Shown: piece after piece, positions 17,311 to 27,527 of the stretch
How positions within the stretch are numbered: the first letter of the stretch is position 1
How the letters are laid out: each line of letters opens with the position of its first letter
Notes under the pieces: generated by a model
The model's input: the letters and a program-made list of their open reading frames with translations, nothing else
What the model was told of the DNA's origin: nothing
The model's database searches: none
Program-made: the position numbers and the translations under genes
DNA from: Saprospirales bacterium
GTDB taxonomy: Bacteria > Bacteroidota > Bacteroidia > Chitinophagales > Saprospiraceae
Assembly: GCA_016711045.1 (NCBI GenBank)
Contig: JADJTT010000002.1
Location: 310,001-374,000 of the forward strand
Direction of reading: 5' to 3'
DNA length: 64,000 nt

Positions 17311-20300
17311 TTACTTTGCCGCTCCAGATTGCATTTTATTTACCGGACGAATAATAAAGCTATACTCATAATCCCCCGCCGGGATCATGTACTGCGAAAG
17401 CGGCCGCGACCCCCAACTGTCATTCCCGCCTACCCCCATCTGCTTATAGTCGAGGTTGATATAAATATGCGGCCGGGGCTTGATGTCGTAGGTATGTCCG
17501 GTGCGATCTGCACCGGAATCAAAATCGTCGACAGTATTGTAATGGGCACTGAAGCCTACGGACGGCAGGCCGCAAAATTCCAGCCCCTCCCCTTTTTCAT
17601 TCGTAAACCGTACCCAGCGCACGTCCGTATGGTAGCCGTTTTCCTGCGGGCGAACATAGGTCACGTAAAGGTCTTTGACTTTGGCTTCATACAGCCCCAC
17701 GAAGGCCGAGGTATTCCGGTCGCAATAGTTCTCGTGGGGGCCGCGGCCGTACCAGGTCACCTGATCAAAAGTGGCCGGGATCTGGATGATCTGCCCAATG
17801 CGGGGGATCTCCGGCAGAGATGGGTCGATGCCGGAAAGCCGTACATGAACCAAGATCTCTCCTTCCGGGTTGATCTCATATTCGGTGGTAAGCGTTCCTT
17901 CAACCGCCGGCAATTCCTGCACGATCCGCACCGTCGTCTTACCTCCTTCTGCGAATACCCTTCGTTTGGACTGTTTCATAATTCGGTCGTGACTGGCGGT
18001 CTTCCAGACTGCTGTCCGGGTCTGATGCCCATTCCCAAAATCATTGTCGTTGGGAGCCCGCCAAAAATTGGGCGTTACGGGGGCATTGATCAGGGTGTCT
18101 CCACGGATAACATAGTGTGACAGCAACCCGGTCTGCACATCAAAACCAAGCTCCACGATCTCGTTCTTTATCTGGAGATAATACTTGGATTGGGTAACGA
18201 GCTTATCCGGCTCCCCTTCAAATAGAGGCATCTTTGGTTCAAATGGGTTGAGTTGGAATTCTTCCTTCGCGACTTCCCACCCGGCAGGAAGGAGTCCGGA
18301 CTCCTTCCTCGTGACAGCCTTGACATGTAAAAAATACTCTTTACCGCCTTCAACGGGATCCGGAAGAGGAATGCGGACCTGCTTCATTTGCTGCGGTGGA
18401 AGATCCTCCAGGACAACGTCTCCGCTTAGTACCGGTTCTCCATTTGCCAGCCAGGTCCATTTGAATTGAAATTCATTCAGATTGGTGAAGAAAAAGCCAT
18501 TGAACACCTCGATCAATCCCTCTTCCATATCTGCGGCGCTGGCGCTGAATTTGATATTTTGATACACTTTTTTCACCTCCTCCAGCGCCGGGTGGGGCGT
18601 GCGGTCTGGAAACACCAGTCCGTTGATCAGGAAATTGCCGTCAGAGGGCATGAGGCCGGGCGGGCCGTAGTCGCCACCATAGGCCCAGAACTTTTCGCCT
18701 TCCGGGGTGTATTTGGTCAGGCCCTGGTCGACCCAGTCCCAGATCAGGCCGCCCTGGAGGTAGTCGTGCGATTCGATGATATCCCAGTATTCCTGCAGGT
18801 TGCCGGTGCTGTTGCCCATCGAGTGGGCATACTCGCACATGATGAGGGGGGCGGGAGGGCGGACCATTGGTGACTTTTCCTTCGGCGTATTCGATCAGGT
18901 GCTCAGGTTCGGGGTACATCGGGCAGTAGATATCGGTGTTTTCGCCCAGGCCTGCCCGTTCGGACTGCACCGGGCGGGTGGGGTCATTGGCCCGTAGCCA
19001 ATTGGCAGTAGCGGTGGTGTTCACTCCATCGCCCATCTCGTTGCCCAGGGACCAGATGAGCACGCAGGGGTGGTTCTTGTCGCGCTCGTACATGCGGATG
19101 GTGCGCTGCATGTGGGCTTCCAGCCAGGCGCGGTCTTTGGCCAGGGAACGCTCGCCATAGCCCATGCCGTGCGATTCGATGTTGGCTTCGTCAATGACGT
19201 AAAATCCGTATTGATCGCATAGCTCGTAAAAGATTTCCGGCTGGGGGTAGTGCGAGGTGCGGATCGCGTTGAGGTTGTGGCGTTTCATCAATTCAAGGTC
19301 CTTCCGGATGGTGGCTTCATCCACCACGTGGCCGGTTTCGGGATGGTGCTCGTGGTAATCCGCGCCTTTGAGCAAGACCCGTTGACCGTTCACCAAAAGG
19401 TGCCCTTCTTTAATTTCCACCTTCCTGAAGCCTACCAACTGGCTCGTAGATTGAATAACTTGCCCGGACGGGTCTTTCAAATCGATCGCGAGTTGGAAGA
19501 GGTTGGGCTTTTCGGCACTCCAGGCGTTCACCTCCTCCATCGTGTGATTAAACAGGACAACAGCCTTCCCTTCTGAAAACCGGATGAGTTCTGAAGCGGA
19601 ATACACGGAAGCGCCCTTCTCCAGTAAGTTGATGTCTATTGAAAACCCAGGTACTTCCTGATCCGAGCGGAGGTCGAGGGCGATGTCCAGTTTGCCACCC
19701 TGAAGGTCGTCGGTGAGGGGGGAACGGATCGTGATATCGGAAATATGCGTTTCAGGTACGGCATACAGATACACCTCCCGGGTGATGCCGCTCAGCCGCC
19801 AGAAGTCCTGGCATTCGAGGTAGCTGCCGTCGCTCCAGCGGTACACTTCCACGGCCAGGGTGTTCTTTCCGGGACGGAGATAGTTGTTCAGGCCGAATTC
19901 GGCGGGGAGTTTACTGCCCTGGCTATAGCCCACTTCTTTTCCATTCACCCACACATACATGGCCGAGGAGACGGCGCCGAAGTGGATATAGACCTTTTTC
20001 TCCAACCAGTTCTCCGGGATATCAAATTCGTGGCGATACGAGCCCACCGGATTGTAGTCGCGCGGGATGCGGGGCGGTTCAGGGCCGTTTTTCATGTCGG
20101 TAAAAGGCGCCCTCCTATCGGCCCACTCATAGGGTTGGTTGATGTAGATCGGTATATCGTAGCCCTGCAACTGCCAGTTGGACGGCACGTCGATGAGACT
20201 CCACCGGCTGATGTCGTAATCTTCCCGGAAAAAATCGCGGGGGCGTTCGGCCGGATTTTTGGACCAGTGGAACTTCCATTTTCCATTCAGGGGAACATAA

Positions 20301-20461
20301 TCGCCGGCATTCAGAGAAGGCTGAAAAGAAGCCCTTCCCTCCTCCTTATTGCGTGCTACGACAGCGGGGTTTTCGATATCGGCGTAGATGGGGTCGGGTT
20401 GGGCGGAGGTGGAAATAGACAGCAGCAGAGCTGCGGCTATCCAAAAGAAACGAGTAGTCAT
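17311..20461 (-). pseudogene. GH2 beta-galactosidase, frameshifted
   Basis: Two minus-strand frames together encode one exported glycoside hydrolase family 2 enzyme of about 1,049 residues. A signal peptide (MTTRFFWIAAALLLSISTSAQ) opens it. The first frame has the sugar-binding and sandwich domains, the TSHYPQPEIFYELCDQYGFYV segment and the acid/base Glu in IWSLGNEMGDG. The second has the nucleophile Glu in IMCEYAHSMGNS, WDWVDQGL and the C-terminal LacZ beta-sandwich domain (MGVGGNDSWG). The break is at a run of six G (18846-18851); removing one base restores NGPPSRPLIMCEY. As written it would separate the two catalytic residues. Either a recent mutation or a homopolymer error explains it. 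Confidence 0.85.
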
Positions 20462-20600
20462 AAATGTTCAATGTTTGTTTTCGCTTGTGATGTAGCGTAA
20501 AAATACTATAATGGAGGCCATTGGAGATTCCTCCATTCGCAATATTTGCTTTTTTAGCCAAAGATGAATTTTGTAAATTAGGTTTCAAAAGCAATTTCCA

Positions 20601-22532
20601 ATGTACCACCTACTTCTCCTTGTTCTTCTGATCTCTCTGGGCGCCCCACCAAAAAAACCACCCAAAATTGCGCTCCTCATCACCATTTCCCACTACGCCG
20701 AGGGCAGCGGATGGGACGACTTACACGCCAACAAAGATGCCGAGCTAATGGAGTACGCCCTGCTCCAACAAGGCTTCCAAAAAGAAAACATCATCCACCT
20801 CCAGGATGCACAGGCCACCCGCCAGGGGATCCTCGATGCCATAGAAACCCACCTGATACAAAAAGCGCAAAAAGGTAGCCTGGCCGTCTTTCACTTCTCC
20901 GGCCACGGCCAGCAGGTGCGCGATGACGACGGCGACGAACTCGACGGCTTCGATGAAGCCATCGTGCCCTACGACTCTCCGCTGCAATTCCGGGAAAGGG
21001 TATACGAAGGCGAAAACCTCATCCGGGATGAAGAGTTGGGACGATTACTCGACCAGGTGCGCCGCAAACTGGGTAAACGCGGACACCTCCTCACCCTCCT
21101 CGACTCCTGCCATTCGGGTACGGGCACCCGGGGCATGGGGGCCGCCAGAGGAACGGCAATCATCATGGCCGATAGCAACTATATCGCCGGCCGTTTGGAA
21201 GAAGAAACCCTTCCCACCTCCGGCGAATCCTGGGAAAATACGCAGACCGCTTCCCGCCTGGCGCCGGAAGTGGCCTTTTTCGGAAGTAGCGCCCGGCAGC
21301 TCAATTATGAGATGTATTCCCCGGAAGGCGGGATGGTGGGCTCACTAACCTACGCATTCTGCCAGGCCCTGGAAGGGATCACCCCCGGCTCCTCCTACGA
21401 AATGCTCTACGATCAGGTACGCCTCCTGATGGGCAAATGGGTACCCCGCCAGCAACCCCAGGCAGAAGGTCCGCTCGACCTGGCGGTGTTCGGTGGCCGG
21501 GTTGTGGAACAAAAAAGCTATTTGCGCATTACTCCCGGTGGGCTGGTGACCACTCATTCTGCCATGCTTCCCGCAGGTCAACTCCACGGCTTTTTTCCCG
21601 GCACAAAGCTTGGATTATACCCGCCCGGCACCTACGATTGGCAGCAGACCACCCCGTTCCGGACAGGCCGCATTACCCACGCAGACCTCCTCGAAAGCGA
21701 GATCGAACTGGATGGGCCAGCGAACCCCGACTCCCTCCTGGCCGCCTGGATCTACGTTATGGAGTACCACTATGGAGACCTACTCGTTCCTATACAAATG
21801 CAAATTCCGGACGAAAATTTGCGGGCAGCCATCCTCCGGGAAAGCGACGCATTTTCCGCACTCCAATTTGTACCGCAGGACGGCGAGTTGTCGATTCAGC
21901 AAGAAGCCGATATGTGGCAGATCCTCACGCGCGATGGGATGGTATTGTGGGAAAAACCGGTGAATAGCAGGCCGGAGGTACTTTCCAGCCAGGTGGTCCG
22001 GTATCTGTTGCAATATGCCCAGTCTCAATTTTTGCGCACCCTGGAGATGGATGATCCGGACAGAATCGTCCGGGCCACCCTCCTTCCTGTAAAAACCAAC
22101 GTAGCGGCCGAACGGGGCATCTGCCGGGTGGGCGATATTTACCAGTTGGAGATCCGGAATGAAGGTCAAACAGCCGCCTATTACACCATTCTCGACATCC
22201 AGCCCGACTTCCAGATCAATGTACTGGCGCCCGCGCCCGGTACCACCCGCACTCCGGAGGAATACTACATTCAGCCAGACGAGGTCCAGGTATTCGAAAT
22301 TCCTTTTGAGATCTATCCACCGGTGGGAATTGAAGTGCTCAAAGTGATCGCCACCGACCGTCCGGTGGATCTGCGGTCGATTGTGGCCAGCCGGGGGCAA
22401 ACAAGCGCCAACCCCCATCCGATCGAGCAGTTGCTGGCCGCCACTTACCGATTTGACAGCCGGGGTGGACAAGCGCTGTCGCTCCTTCCAGAATTGACTA
22501 TTCAGACCTTGGTTTTTGAAATTGTGGAGTAG
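20601..22532 (+). CDS. Exported caspase-family (C14) peptidase with DUF4384-like domain
   Basis: The 643-residue product starts with a short hydrophobic signal-like segment (MYHLLLLVLLISLGAPP), so it probably acts outside the cytoplasm. The caspase/metacaspase domain fills about residues 22-290. It has catalytic His102 in FHFSGHGQQ and catalytic Cys170 in LLDSCHSGTG. An acidic DDDGDELDGFDEAIVPYD stretch between them is typical of metacaspases. After a linker, about residues 520-600 match DUF4384 (VGDIYQLEIRNEGQ...YTILDIQPDFQINVL). Bacterial caspase-DUF4384 proteins are mostly uncharacterised. Both catalytic residues are present, so it should be active. A terminator follows. Confidence 0.88.
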   Translation: MYHLLLLVLLISLGAPPKKPPKIALLITISHYAEGSGWDDLHANKDAELMEYALLQQGFQKENIIHLQDAQATRQGILDAIETHLIQKAQKGSLAVFHFSGHGQQVRDDDGDELDGFDEAIVPYDSPLQFRERVYEGENLIRDEELGRLLDQVRRKLGKRGHLLTLLDSCHSGTGTRGMGAARGTAIIMADSNYIAGRLEEETLPTSGESWENTQTASRLAPEVAFFGSSARQLNYEMYSPEGGMVGSLTYAFCQALEGITPGSSYEMLYDQVRLLMGKWVPRQQPQAEGPLDLAVFGGRVVEQKSYLRITPGGLVTTHSAMLPAGQLHGFFPGTKLGLYPPGTYDWQQTTPFRTGRITHADLLESEIELDGPANPDSLLAAWIYVMEYHYGDLLVPIQMQIPDENLRAAILRESDAFSALQFVPQDGELSIQQEADMWQILTRDGMVLWEKPVNSRPEVLSSQVVRYLLQYAQSQFLRTLEMDDPDRIVRATLLPVKTNVAAERGICRVGDIYQLEIRNEGQTAAYYTILDIQPDFQINVLAPAPGTTRTPEEYYIQPDEVQVFEIPFEIYPPVGIEVLKVIATDRPVDLRSIVASRGQTSANPHPIEQLLAATYRFDSRGGQALSLLPELTIQTLVFEIVE

Positions 22533-22558
22533 TCTTGGTTTTCCGAAACTTGATTTAT

Positions 22559-22600
22559 TTTAAAGACCTGATTACCGTTGGCGGCAATCAGGTCTTTAAA
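22559..22600 (+). terminator. Hairpin terminator after the caspase gene
   Basis: Perfect 15-base arms (22559-22573 and 22586-22600) surround a 12-base loop that is itself partly symmetric (ACCGTTGGCGGC). The following bases are A-rich, so termination depends on the stem. Confidence 0.6.
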
Positions 22601-22816
22601 AATCAGCCTCTTTCATGCTCCCAGGGTTGATTCGGTATAAGATACGCCCAGAGAGGACTCCAGATCTAAGCCGTTATCCCGGCCGAGGGTATAAAAGAGG
22701 GTATCGGCCTTTCCTTCCAGGTGAAAAGGTTCATCATTCCGAATCGAAGGTCCAATCCTTCCGTTTTTAATATCCGGTTCTTATGAAAAATTTTCGACCC
22801 GTTCGACGATGGGAAG

Positions 22817-22874
22817 AACAACTTAATTTGATTCATGAAGGCACTCCTGCCTTCATGAATCAAATTAAGTTGTT
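22817..22874. repeat. Perfect 27-bp inverted repeat
   Basis: Arms at 22817-22843 and 22848-22874 are exact reverse complements around a CTCC loop, followed by TTTCC. It lies just past the end of the minus-strand gene at 22887. It could be a terminator for both neighbours or a dispersed palindrome. Short frames crossing it mirror each other and are not genes. Confidence 0.8.
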
Positions 22875-22886
22875 TTTCCTATTGTC

Positions 22887-23366
22887 TTACTTCGTATTGA
22901 TAAGTTTCACCCATTTCTCCGCCAGCAGTACCTCCTTGTTCAGGGTCAGGCTTTCATCTACACTGTAAAACTCAAGGGCCTTTTCCAGGGCGCCTGGGGT
23001 TCGAAATGTGAATACCAGATCAATGCGGTCGATCACTTTTGAAGCCGTATTATGTGTCCGAACCCCACGACTGTGGTTGTCAACCCGGCACTTTTCCACC
23101 TCAGAGAGGTCGATCATGGTTTCCTGGACTTCCTCTCCTTTCTTTTTGAGATAGAGCAGCTTGCGGGTATTGGGATCGATCCCAATACCGTATTTACTAT
23201 CCCAAAATTCTTTTTGGCCGATTGAGAGTTGTTGTTGTTGAGCGACCCGGTCAAAAGCCACCGATATTTTTTTGTCTTTGTTTCGCTGTGGGCTACCCAT
23301 TAAAACAAAAGGAATGGTGATAAAGGCAATAAACACCAAAGCTATAATAGCAGTTGAAGCGTCCAT
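22887..23366 (-). CDS. Small membrane-anchored protein of unknown function
   Basis: The 159-residue product has one N-terminal membrane helix (STAIIALVFIAFITIPFVLM). A soluble domain of about 125 residues follows, rich in beta strands. It contains YGIGIDPNTRKLLYLKK and DRIDLVFTFRT, reminiscent of PH-like folds. I do not recognise the family. It ends next to the 27-bp inverted repeat. Confidence 0.65.
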   Translation of the reverse strand: MDASTAIIALVFIAFITIPFVLMGSPQRNKDKKISVAFDRVAQQQQLSIGQKEFWDSKYGIGIDPNTRKLLYLKKKGEEVQETMIDLSEVEKCRVDNHSRGVRTHNTASKVIDRIDLVFTFRTPGALEKALEFYSVDESLTLNKEVLLAEKWVKLINTK

Positions 23367-23423
23367 CTTTGTTGAATTAAAAATGAAGGATGTGTTAAAG
23401 AAAAGATTTTCAACAGATGGACT

Positions 23424-23792
23424 TTACCAAAAGAAGTGGGCCGGAAAAAGCATTTTGGTGATGGAAAGGCCAATTTGAATGGCCGTTGAAAAAGCGATAT
23501 AACCCGCTATCCGGGTTTGCCAACGGCGTTCTTGGAGTGCGGATAAAAAGCCCGGAGAGTGGTCGTCTTTGTGGTTAGTTGCCAAGGGGGCGTTAGCAGT
23601 ACCCATGAATTCCCCGATGCGGTCCAGGCCGAAAGAAATGGGAAAATTGGTCGGAAGCCAGCAGGCGTGGTTTTCGAAATGACCCTGGGAAGCAGTAGTT
23701 GGCAATGGGGTGGTATTGACAGATACGCCATATCCGGTGTAAACCAACACACCGGCGAACAAAACGACCCATATATAGAGGAAGCTGCGCAT
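23424..23792 (-). CDS. Small two-helix membrane protein, unknown
   Basis: The 122-residue product has an N-terminal helix (SFLYIWVVLFAGVLVYTGYG) and a second near the C-terminus (IAGYIAFSTAIQIGLSITKM), with a soluble loop between. The frame extends 29 residues upstream, but that part overlaps the end of the next minus-strand gene, so ATG 23792 is preferred. No known family is recognised. Confidence 0.55.
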   Translation of the reverse strand: MRSFLYIWVVLFAGVLVYTGYGVSVNTTPLPTTASQGHFENHACWLPTNFPISFGLDRIGEFMGTANAPLATNHKDDHSPGFLSALQERRWQTRIAGYIAFSTAIQIGLSITKMLFPAHFFW

Positions 23793-23823
23793 AGTCTGTC
23801 TTCTGGATGGTAGAACAGAGGAA

Positions 23824-25074
23824 TCAGGAACTAAGTTCAGTATGCTCCCGGGAAAATGGCTCGGCAAACAAACGCTCATCCTGCTGCCGGGAGCGAAACA
23901 GGTCTAGAATATAATTGAGGCGGTCGTTCAGACTGGTCCAGTCTGCAGCGCCACTGCCCTGGAGCGCATCCGGGGTATAGTCGAGCTGTTCGATCAGGGG
24001 GATCAGTTCCGGCAGGGTTAGCGTCTCCAGTAAATCGGGGTATTGCCTCCCATTCGGCAATGGAGGCACATCGTCGCCCAAGCGAAACATCCCGGTCGGG
24101 GTATCCATGGTCATCATCATCCGGGTGGCGGTCTTTTTCCAGGTCAGCTCCAGCCGTTCAAAAAAGGAGCGGAACAAGAGCTGGATCAACCAGCCTATGA
24201 ATCCCTGGTGAAGCGGCGCGGTCAGGGCTCCCTCGATCGCCTCCTGCAACCGGATCTGCTCGTGCTGGCCGATCAGCACATTGGCGGCATATATGAGTTC
24301 AGCACGCACTTTGGGATCCTTCTCCGAAAGAACCCGGAAGTAATAACTGAAAGCCTTTACGAGGCCTTCTCCGGTAGTGGGGTCTATGGCTGCTTCGTCC
24401 AAAAACGCCTGCATATGCGCAGCATCAGGCGAGGGTTGATCGCGAACCATTTTCAGGAATCCCGCAAAAAGATGGGCCAGTTTGGTATATACCAACAGAT
24501 TTCCATCGCCGATATGTTTACTGGTGTCCTCCACCGTCACCCGGGCATAGCGCAATACCCATGGACTTTGCAGAATCCGTTTCGGGATCAGGAACCAATA
24601 CCAGGGCTTTGGCGCCGGCTTTCCGTCAGGGTCGAACCCCCATAATTCCAACAGGGCTTCCGGTACTTGTTCCTTCCGGATAAAATGCCCTGCCTGCCGG
24701 GAGGCCCAGGTCGCAAAGGCGCACCAACAGACGTTATCCCGGTCGACCAGTTCCCGAAAATCGAGCGTAAATTGATGGTAAGACTGCGTGATCTGCAAGT
24801 TGCGCTGCACGGGGTCGGGGATGGCAATAATGGCTTCCACCCATTCGGGGCTGGAGAGCGGACCAGGAGGAAAGGGCTTAATTTCCAAGTTTTTTTTATC
24901 CGCTGAAATTAAGGCACTTTCTACATATTTTCTGAAAAAAGGAGTGCTGGCTCCTCCAGTGGTATACGGCAATTTGCGTCCCCTAAAAATAAATAGTCGC
25001 CAAAGGAACAATTCCACCCATGGTTGTGTTACCTTTGCGTATGGATATATGAATCCATCCATTTTTTTTGACAA
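23824..25074 (-). CDS. Conserved protein of unknown function (FATWASRQAG family)
   Basis: The product is up to 416 residues and soluble. It contains ITQSYHQFTLDFRELVDRDNVCWCAFATWASRQAG near residues 95-130 and IGDGNLLVYTKLAHLFAGFL near 195-215. The FATWASRQAG segment recalls uncharacterised proteins I associate with actinobacteria, but I cannot name a function. The MMMTMDTP segment and a helical C-terminus complete it. The N-terminal ~35 residues are doubtful, since the start at 25074 overlaps a likely promoter box at 25030-25037 for the plus-strand gene. Downstream GTG or TTG starts are possible. Confidence 0.65.
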   Translation of the reverse strand: MSKKMDGFIYPYAKVTQPWVELFLWRLFIFRGRKLPYTTGGASTPFFRKYVESALISADKKNLEIKPFPPGPLSSPEWVEAIIAIPDPVQRNLQITQSYHQFTLDFRELVDRDNVCWCAFATWASRQAGHFIRKEQVPEALLELWGFDPDGKPAPKPWYWFLIPKRILQSPWVLRYARVTVEDTSKHIGDGNLLVYTKLAHLFAGFLKMVRDQPSPDAAHMQAFLDEAAIDPTTGEGLVKAFSYYFRVLSEKDPKVRAELIYAANVLIGQHEQIRLQEAIEGALTAPLHQGFIGWLIQLLFRSFFERLELTWKKTATRMMMTMDTPTGMFRLGDDVPPLPNGRQYPDLLETLTLPELIPLIEQLDYTPDALQGSGAADWTSLNDRLNYILDLFRSRQQDERLFAEPFSREHTELSS

Positions 25075-25239
25075 TAGCTTTATTTACCTGCCGATCTTTT
25101 CTTCTTTCCTCCCTTTTGTAAGGATTAAAATTTCCCCGCTAAGTTTCACTATTGTTGTGCCCGCTCTCGGGAAGGATGCTGTTTTGCGATTCCTTTTGTG
25201 CGGGCGATCAATTGATTTTTTCTTATTTAAATTTTTATA

Positions 25240-25512
25240 ATGAATATTTTTGTTGCAAAACTCAACTTTGACACTCAAAGTGAGGAACTTCGTGGTGCTT
25301 TTGAAGAGTACGGATCCGTATCTTCAGCTAACGTGATTATGGACAAATTTACGGGCAAATCCAAAGGATTCGGCTTCGTAGAGATGGACGATGACAATGA
25401 AGCCATGAAGGCTATCAATGAACTGAACGACACCGAATTAGATGGCCGCACCATCGTCGTGAAGAAAGCGGAACCCCGCAAGGAAAACACCCGATCCAAT
25501 TCGAAATGGTAG
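25240..25512 (+). CDS. RNA-binding protein with a single RRM
   Basis: The 90-residue product is an RNA recognition motif with a short basic tail. RNP2 is IFVAKL (residues 3-8) and RNP1 is KGFGFVEM (residues 42-49), with the aromatic residues expected for single-strand RNA binding. Similar cold-inducible glycine-rich RRM proteins occur across Bacteroidota and cyanobacteria. A TACCTTTG box at 25030-25037 would give a long leader of about 190 bases, as in cold-regulated genes. A terminator follows directly. Confidence 0.9.
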   Translation: MNIFVAKLNFDTQSEELRGAFEEYGSVSSANVIMDKFTGKSKGFGFVEMDDDNEAMKAINELNDTELDGRTIVVKKAEPRKENTRSNSKW

Positions 25513-25557
25513 GGATTGGATCGTAGGTTGATATAACCTATCTTACCAAGATAATTT

Positions 25558-25598
25558 CAGGGGCTGTGCACTTGGTGCGCAGCCCCTGTTTTTTTTTA
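25558..25598. terminator. Bidirectional terminator after the RRM gene
   Basis: A GC-rich stem (CAGGGGCTGTGCA at 25558-25570 with 25576-25588) is followed by ten T's. The convergent minus-strand gene ends inside the T-run. Confidence 0.88.
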
Positions 25599-27506
25599 CT
25601 TTTCCAACGCCCTCAATCGCCGATCTAACTCCTCCAACTTTTGCTCCAGCGATTGGATCTTCTCTTCCTGCCGTTCGATGATTGTTTGCTGCTCCTGGAT
25701 GCCTTTGACGGCCACGGTGAGCAGCGCGTAGATATTCACCGCATAAATGGTCTCTCCCGATTTGTCTTCCTGATTTTCGCTGATCAATCCTGGAAACACC
25801 GTTTGCACTTCCTGCGCGATGAACCCCATTTCCCGTTTTCCGGTCTTGCTGGTCTTCATCACATAAGTCGATGGCTTTAACCGGACCAGGTCATCCAGCG
25901 CACTGGGAAGGGGTTGGATATCTTCCTTAAAGCGCCGGTCGGAAACCGGGTTATAAACGCCACTGCCGCCGTCAAACCACCCCACCAGGTTGTTGTTGCC
26001 ATGATACAGCCCCAATACACCGGTGGAACCGGAATAGATCTCCCAAAACTCGCCCGAAGAACCATGGTTGATCGCGAGCCCATATTCCGTCAATTCATTT
26101 ACTTTCAGTGGGTAATTGCCAGGGGCCCAGGTTTTGATTCCTACATTTCCTCCGCCAACGATCCACATCCCATCGGTTAGTCCGGGAGACGAATTTGTCG
26201 TGCTCGCTGTCAGCGCGATACCCAGATCCCGAAAGGCAACGTCCCGCCTTTTATCCCCTTGTATCAAGGCAATAAACCCAGGCCAGCTTCCAGGTGTAGA
26301 TATGCTCACACTCCCGCTGGGAAGTTCAAACTTCGAAATTCCTTCCACGTGCAACTTTTCATCTGGGGTGGACGTACCGATCCCTACCTTCCCGGGCAGG
26401 TAGTAGATATCACTCCCATTCGTCCCCCAGGGCGATCCCGGCAACGTAACCGTATTGCCGCCGGTGATCGAAAGATTCTGCCCCGCCAGAGAAAGCACCT
26501 GCAATTCATTGGTAGGCGAAACGTCTGCCGCGCTGATCACTTCTCCGTTTATGTTGATGCCAGCCCCTGGTACATATGTGCCCGGAGGGCCTTCGGGGCC
26601 CATCGGACCAGGTTCACCTTGAATACCTTGCGGGCCCTGGATACCCTGGAGGCCTTGCTCACCCTGAGGCCCCTGAGGACCTTGAATACCTTGAGGCCCC
26701 ATAAGCCCTTCGGGTCCCGGAATACCTTGCTCGCCTTGAGGGCCCTCCTCCCCTTGGGGTCCAGGGTCGCCTTGCAAGCCTTGTGGACCCTCCGGGCCTT
26801 GCACACCTGATGGCCCCTGTGGCCCTGTCGGACCCTGAGGACCCTGGATCTGGCCAACATCTACCCAGTTACTTCCGTTCCAAACGTGGCCGTGGCCATC
26901 GTCCTGAGAGATAAACATATCGCCTACTGCTCCTGTATAATTGGGATCCAAACTAGTTGCGCTGGCTACCGAGCCCATCACTTGTACGCCCGCTCCGGCC
27001 GGACCTTGCAGGCCCTGCGGACCTTCCGGGCCCTGTTCACCCTGCGGGCCCTGTGGGCCTTGTGGGCCTTGTGTCCCCTGAGGACCTGGCGAGCCGGCGC
27101 CATCCGCCGCAAACAGGGCATAGGGTACGGAAAGCAATTGCTGTGTGCCCATGGGTATGAAATTAGTGCCGCCGTTGGGGTCGAGCTCTACTTTGACAAA
27201 TATATTTTCGTCGCCCCAGGCAATCGTACTGAAATCGCCAAAATCGCTGGCGCCCTGACCGATGACCAGATTAAAGGTGCCCATGTCGGAGGTGGTGGCT
27301 ACATGGCGCTCGATATAGAGCACCGTTCCCGATGGATTGCTTTCAATCAGGGAAATACGCACCCCCACGAGGATATTTACCAATGGATCGCCGTCGCCGT
27401 TACGAGCTGCGGCCTGGTAGTTGAACCCCATGGGCACTTGTTGTGCCCACAAACCCATGGCCGTAAAAAGCAGGGTAAACAGAATAAAATGCTTGCTATT
27501 TTTCAT
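25596..27506 (-). CDS. Secreted collagen-like protein with S74 (endosialidase chaperone-like) C-terminal domain
   Basis: The 636-residue product starts with a signal peptide (MKNSKHFILFTLLFTAMGLWAQ). A beta-rich N-terminal domain (PMGFNYQAAARNGDGDPL) is followed by two collagen-like Gly-X-Y stretches at about residues 137-172 and 217-315. They are dominated by Gly-Pro-Gln and Gly-Glu-Gln triplets. A C-terminal peptidase S74-like domain has RRFKEDIQPLPSALDDLVRLKPSTYVMK and REMGFIAQEVQTVFPG. A closing coiled coil (QQTIIERQEEKIQSLEQ) follows. S74 domains assist trimer folding and may cut themselves off. Expected form: a trimeric surface fibre. No type IX sorting domain is seen. Confidence 0.88.
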   Translation of the reverse strand: MKNSKHFILFTLLFTAMGLWAQQVPMGFNYQAAARNGDGDPLVNILVGVRISLIESNPSGTVLYIERHVATTSDMGTFNLVIGQGASDFGDFSTIAWGDENIFVKVELDPNGGTNFIPMGTQQLLSVPYALFAADGAGSPGPQGTQGPQGPQGPQGEQGPEGPQGLQGPAGAGVQVMGSVASATSLDPNYTGAVGDMFISQDDGHGHVWNGSNWVDVGQIQGPQGPTGPQGPSGVQGPEGPQGLQGDPGPQGEEGPQGEQGIPGPEGLMGPQGIQGPQGPQGEQGLQGIQGPQGIQGEPGPMGPEGPPGTYVPGAGININGEVISAADVSPTNELQVLSLAGQNLSITGGNTVTLPGSPWGTNGSDIYYLPGKVGIGTSTPDEKLHVEGISKFELPSGSVSISTPGSWPGFIALIQGDKRRDVAFRDLGIALTASTTNSSPGLTDGMWIVGGGNVGIKTWAPGNYPLKVNELTEYGLAINHGSSGEFWEIYSGSTGVLGLYHGNNNLVGWFDGGSGVYNPVSDRRFKEDIQPLPSALDDLVRLKPSTYVMKTSKTGKREMGFIAQEVQTVFPGLISENQEDKSGETIYAVNIYALLTVAVKGIQEQQTIIERQEEKIQSLEQKLEELDRRLRALEK

Positions 27507-27527
27507 GTGTAGGGAATTTGGGAATAC

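Noticed and set aside
22666..22968. Two short frames across the 27-bp inverted repeat
   Set aside because: They mirror each other because of the palindrome (both read FMNQIKLFF), so they are artefacts of symmetry.
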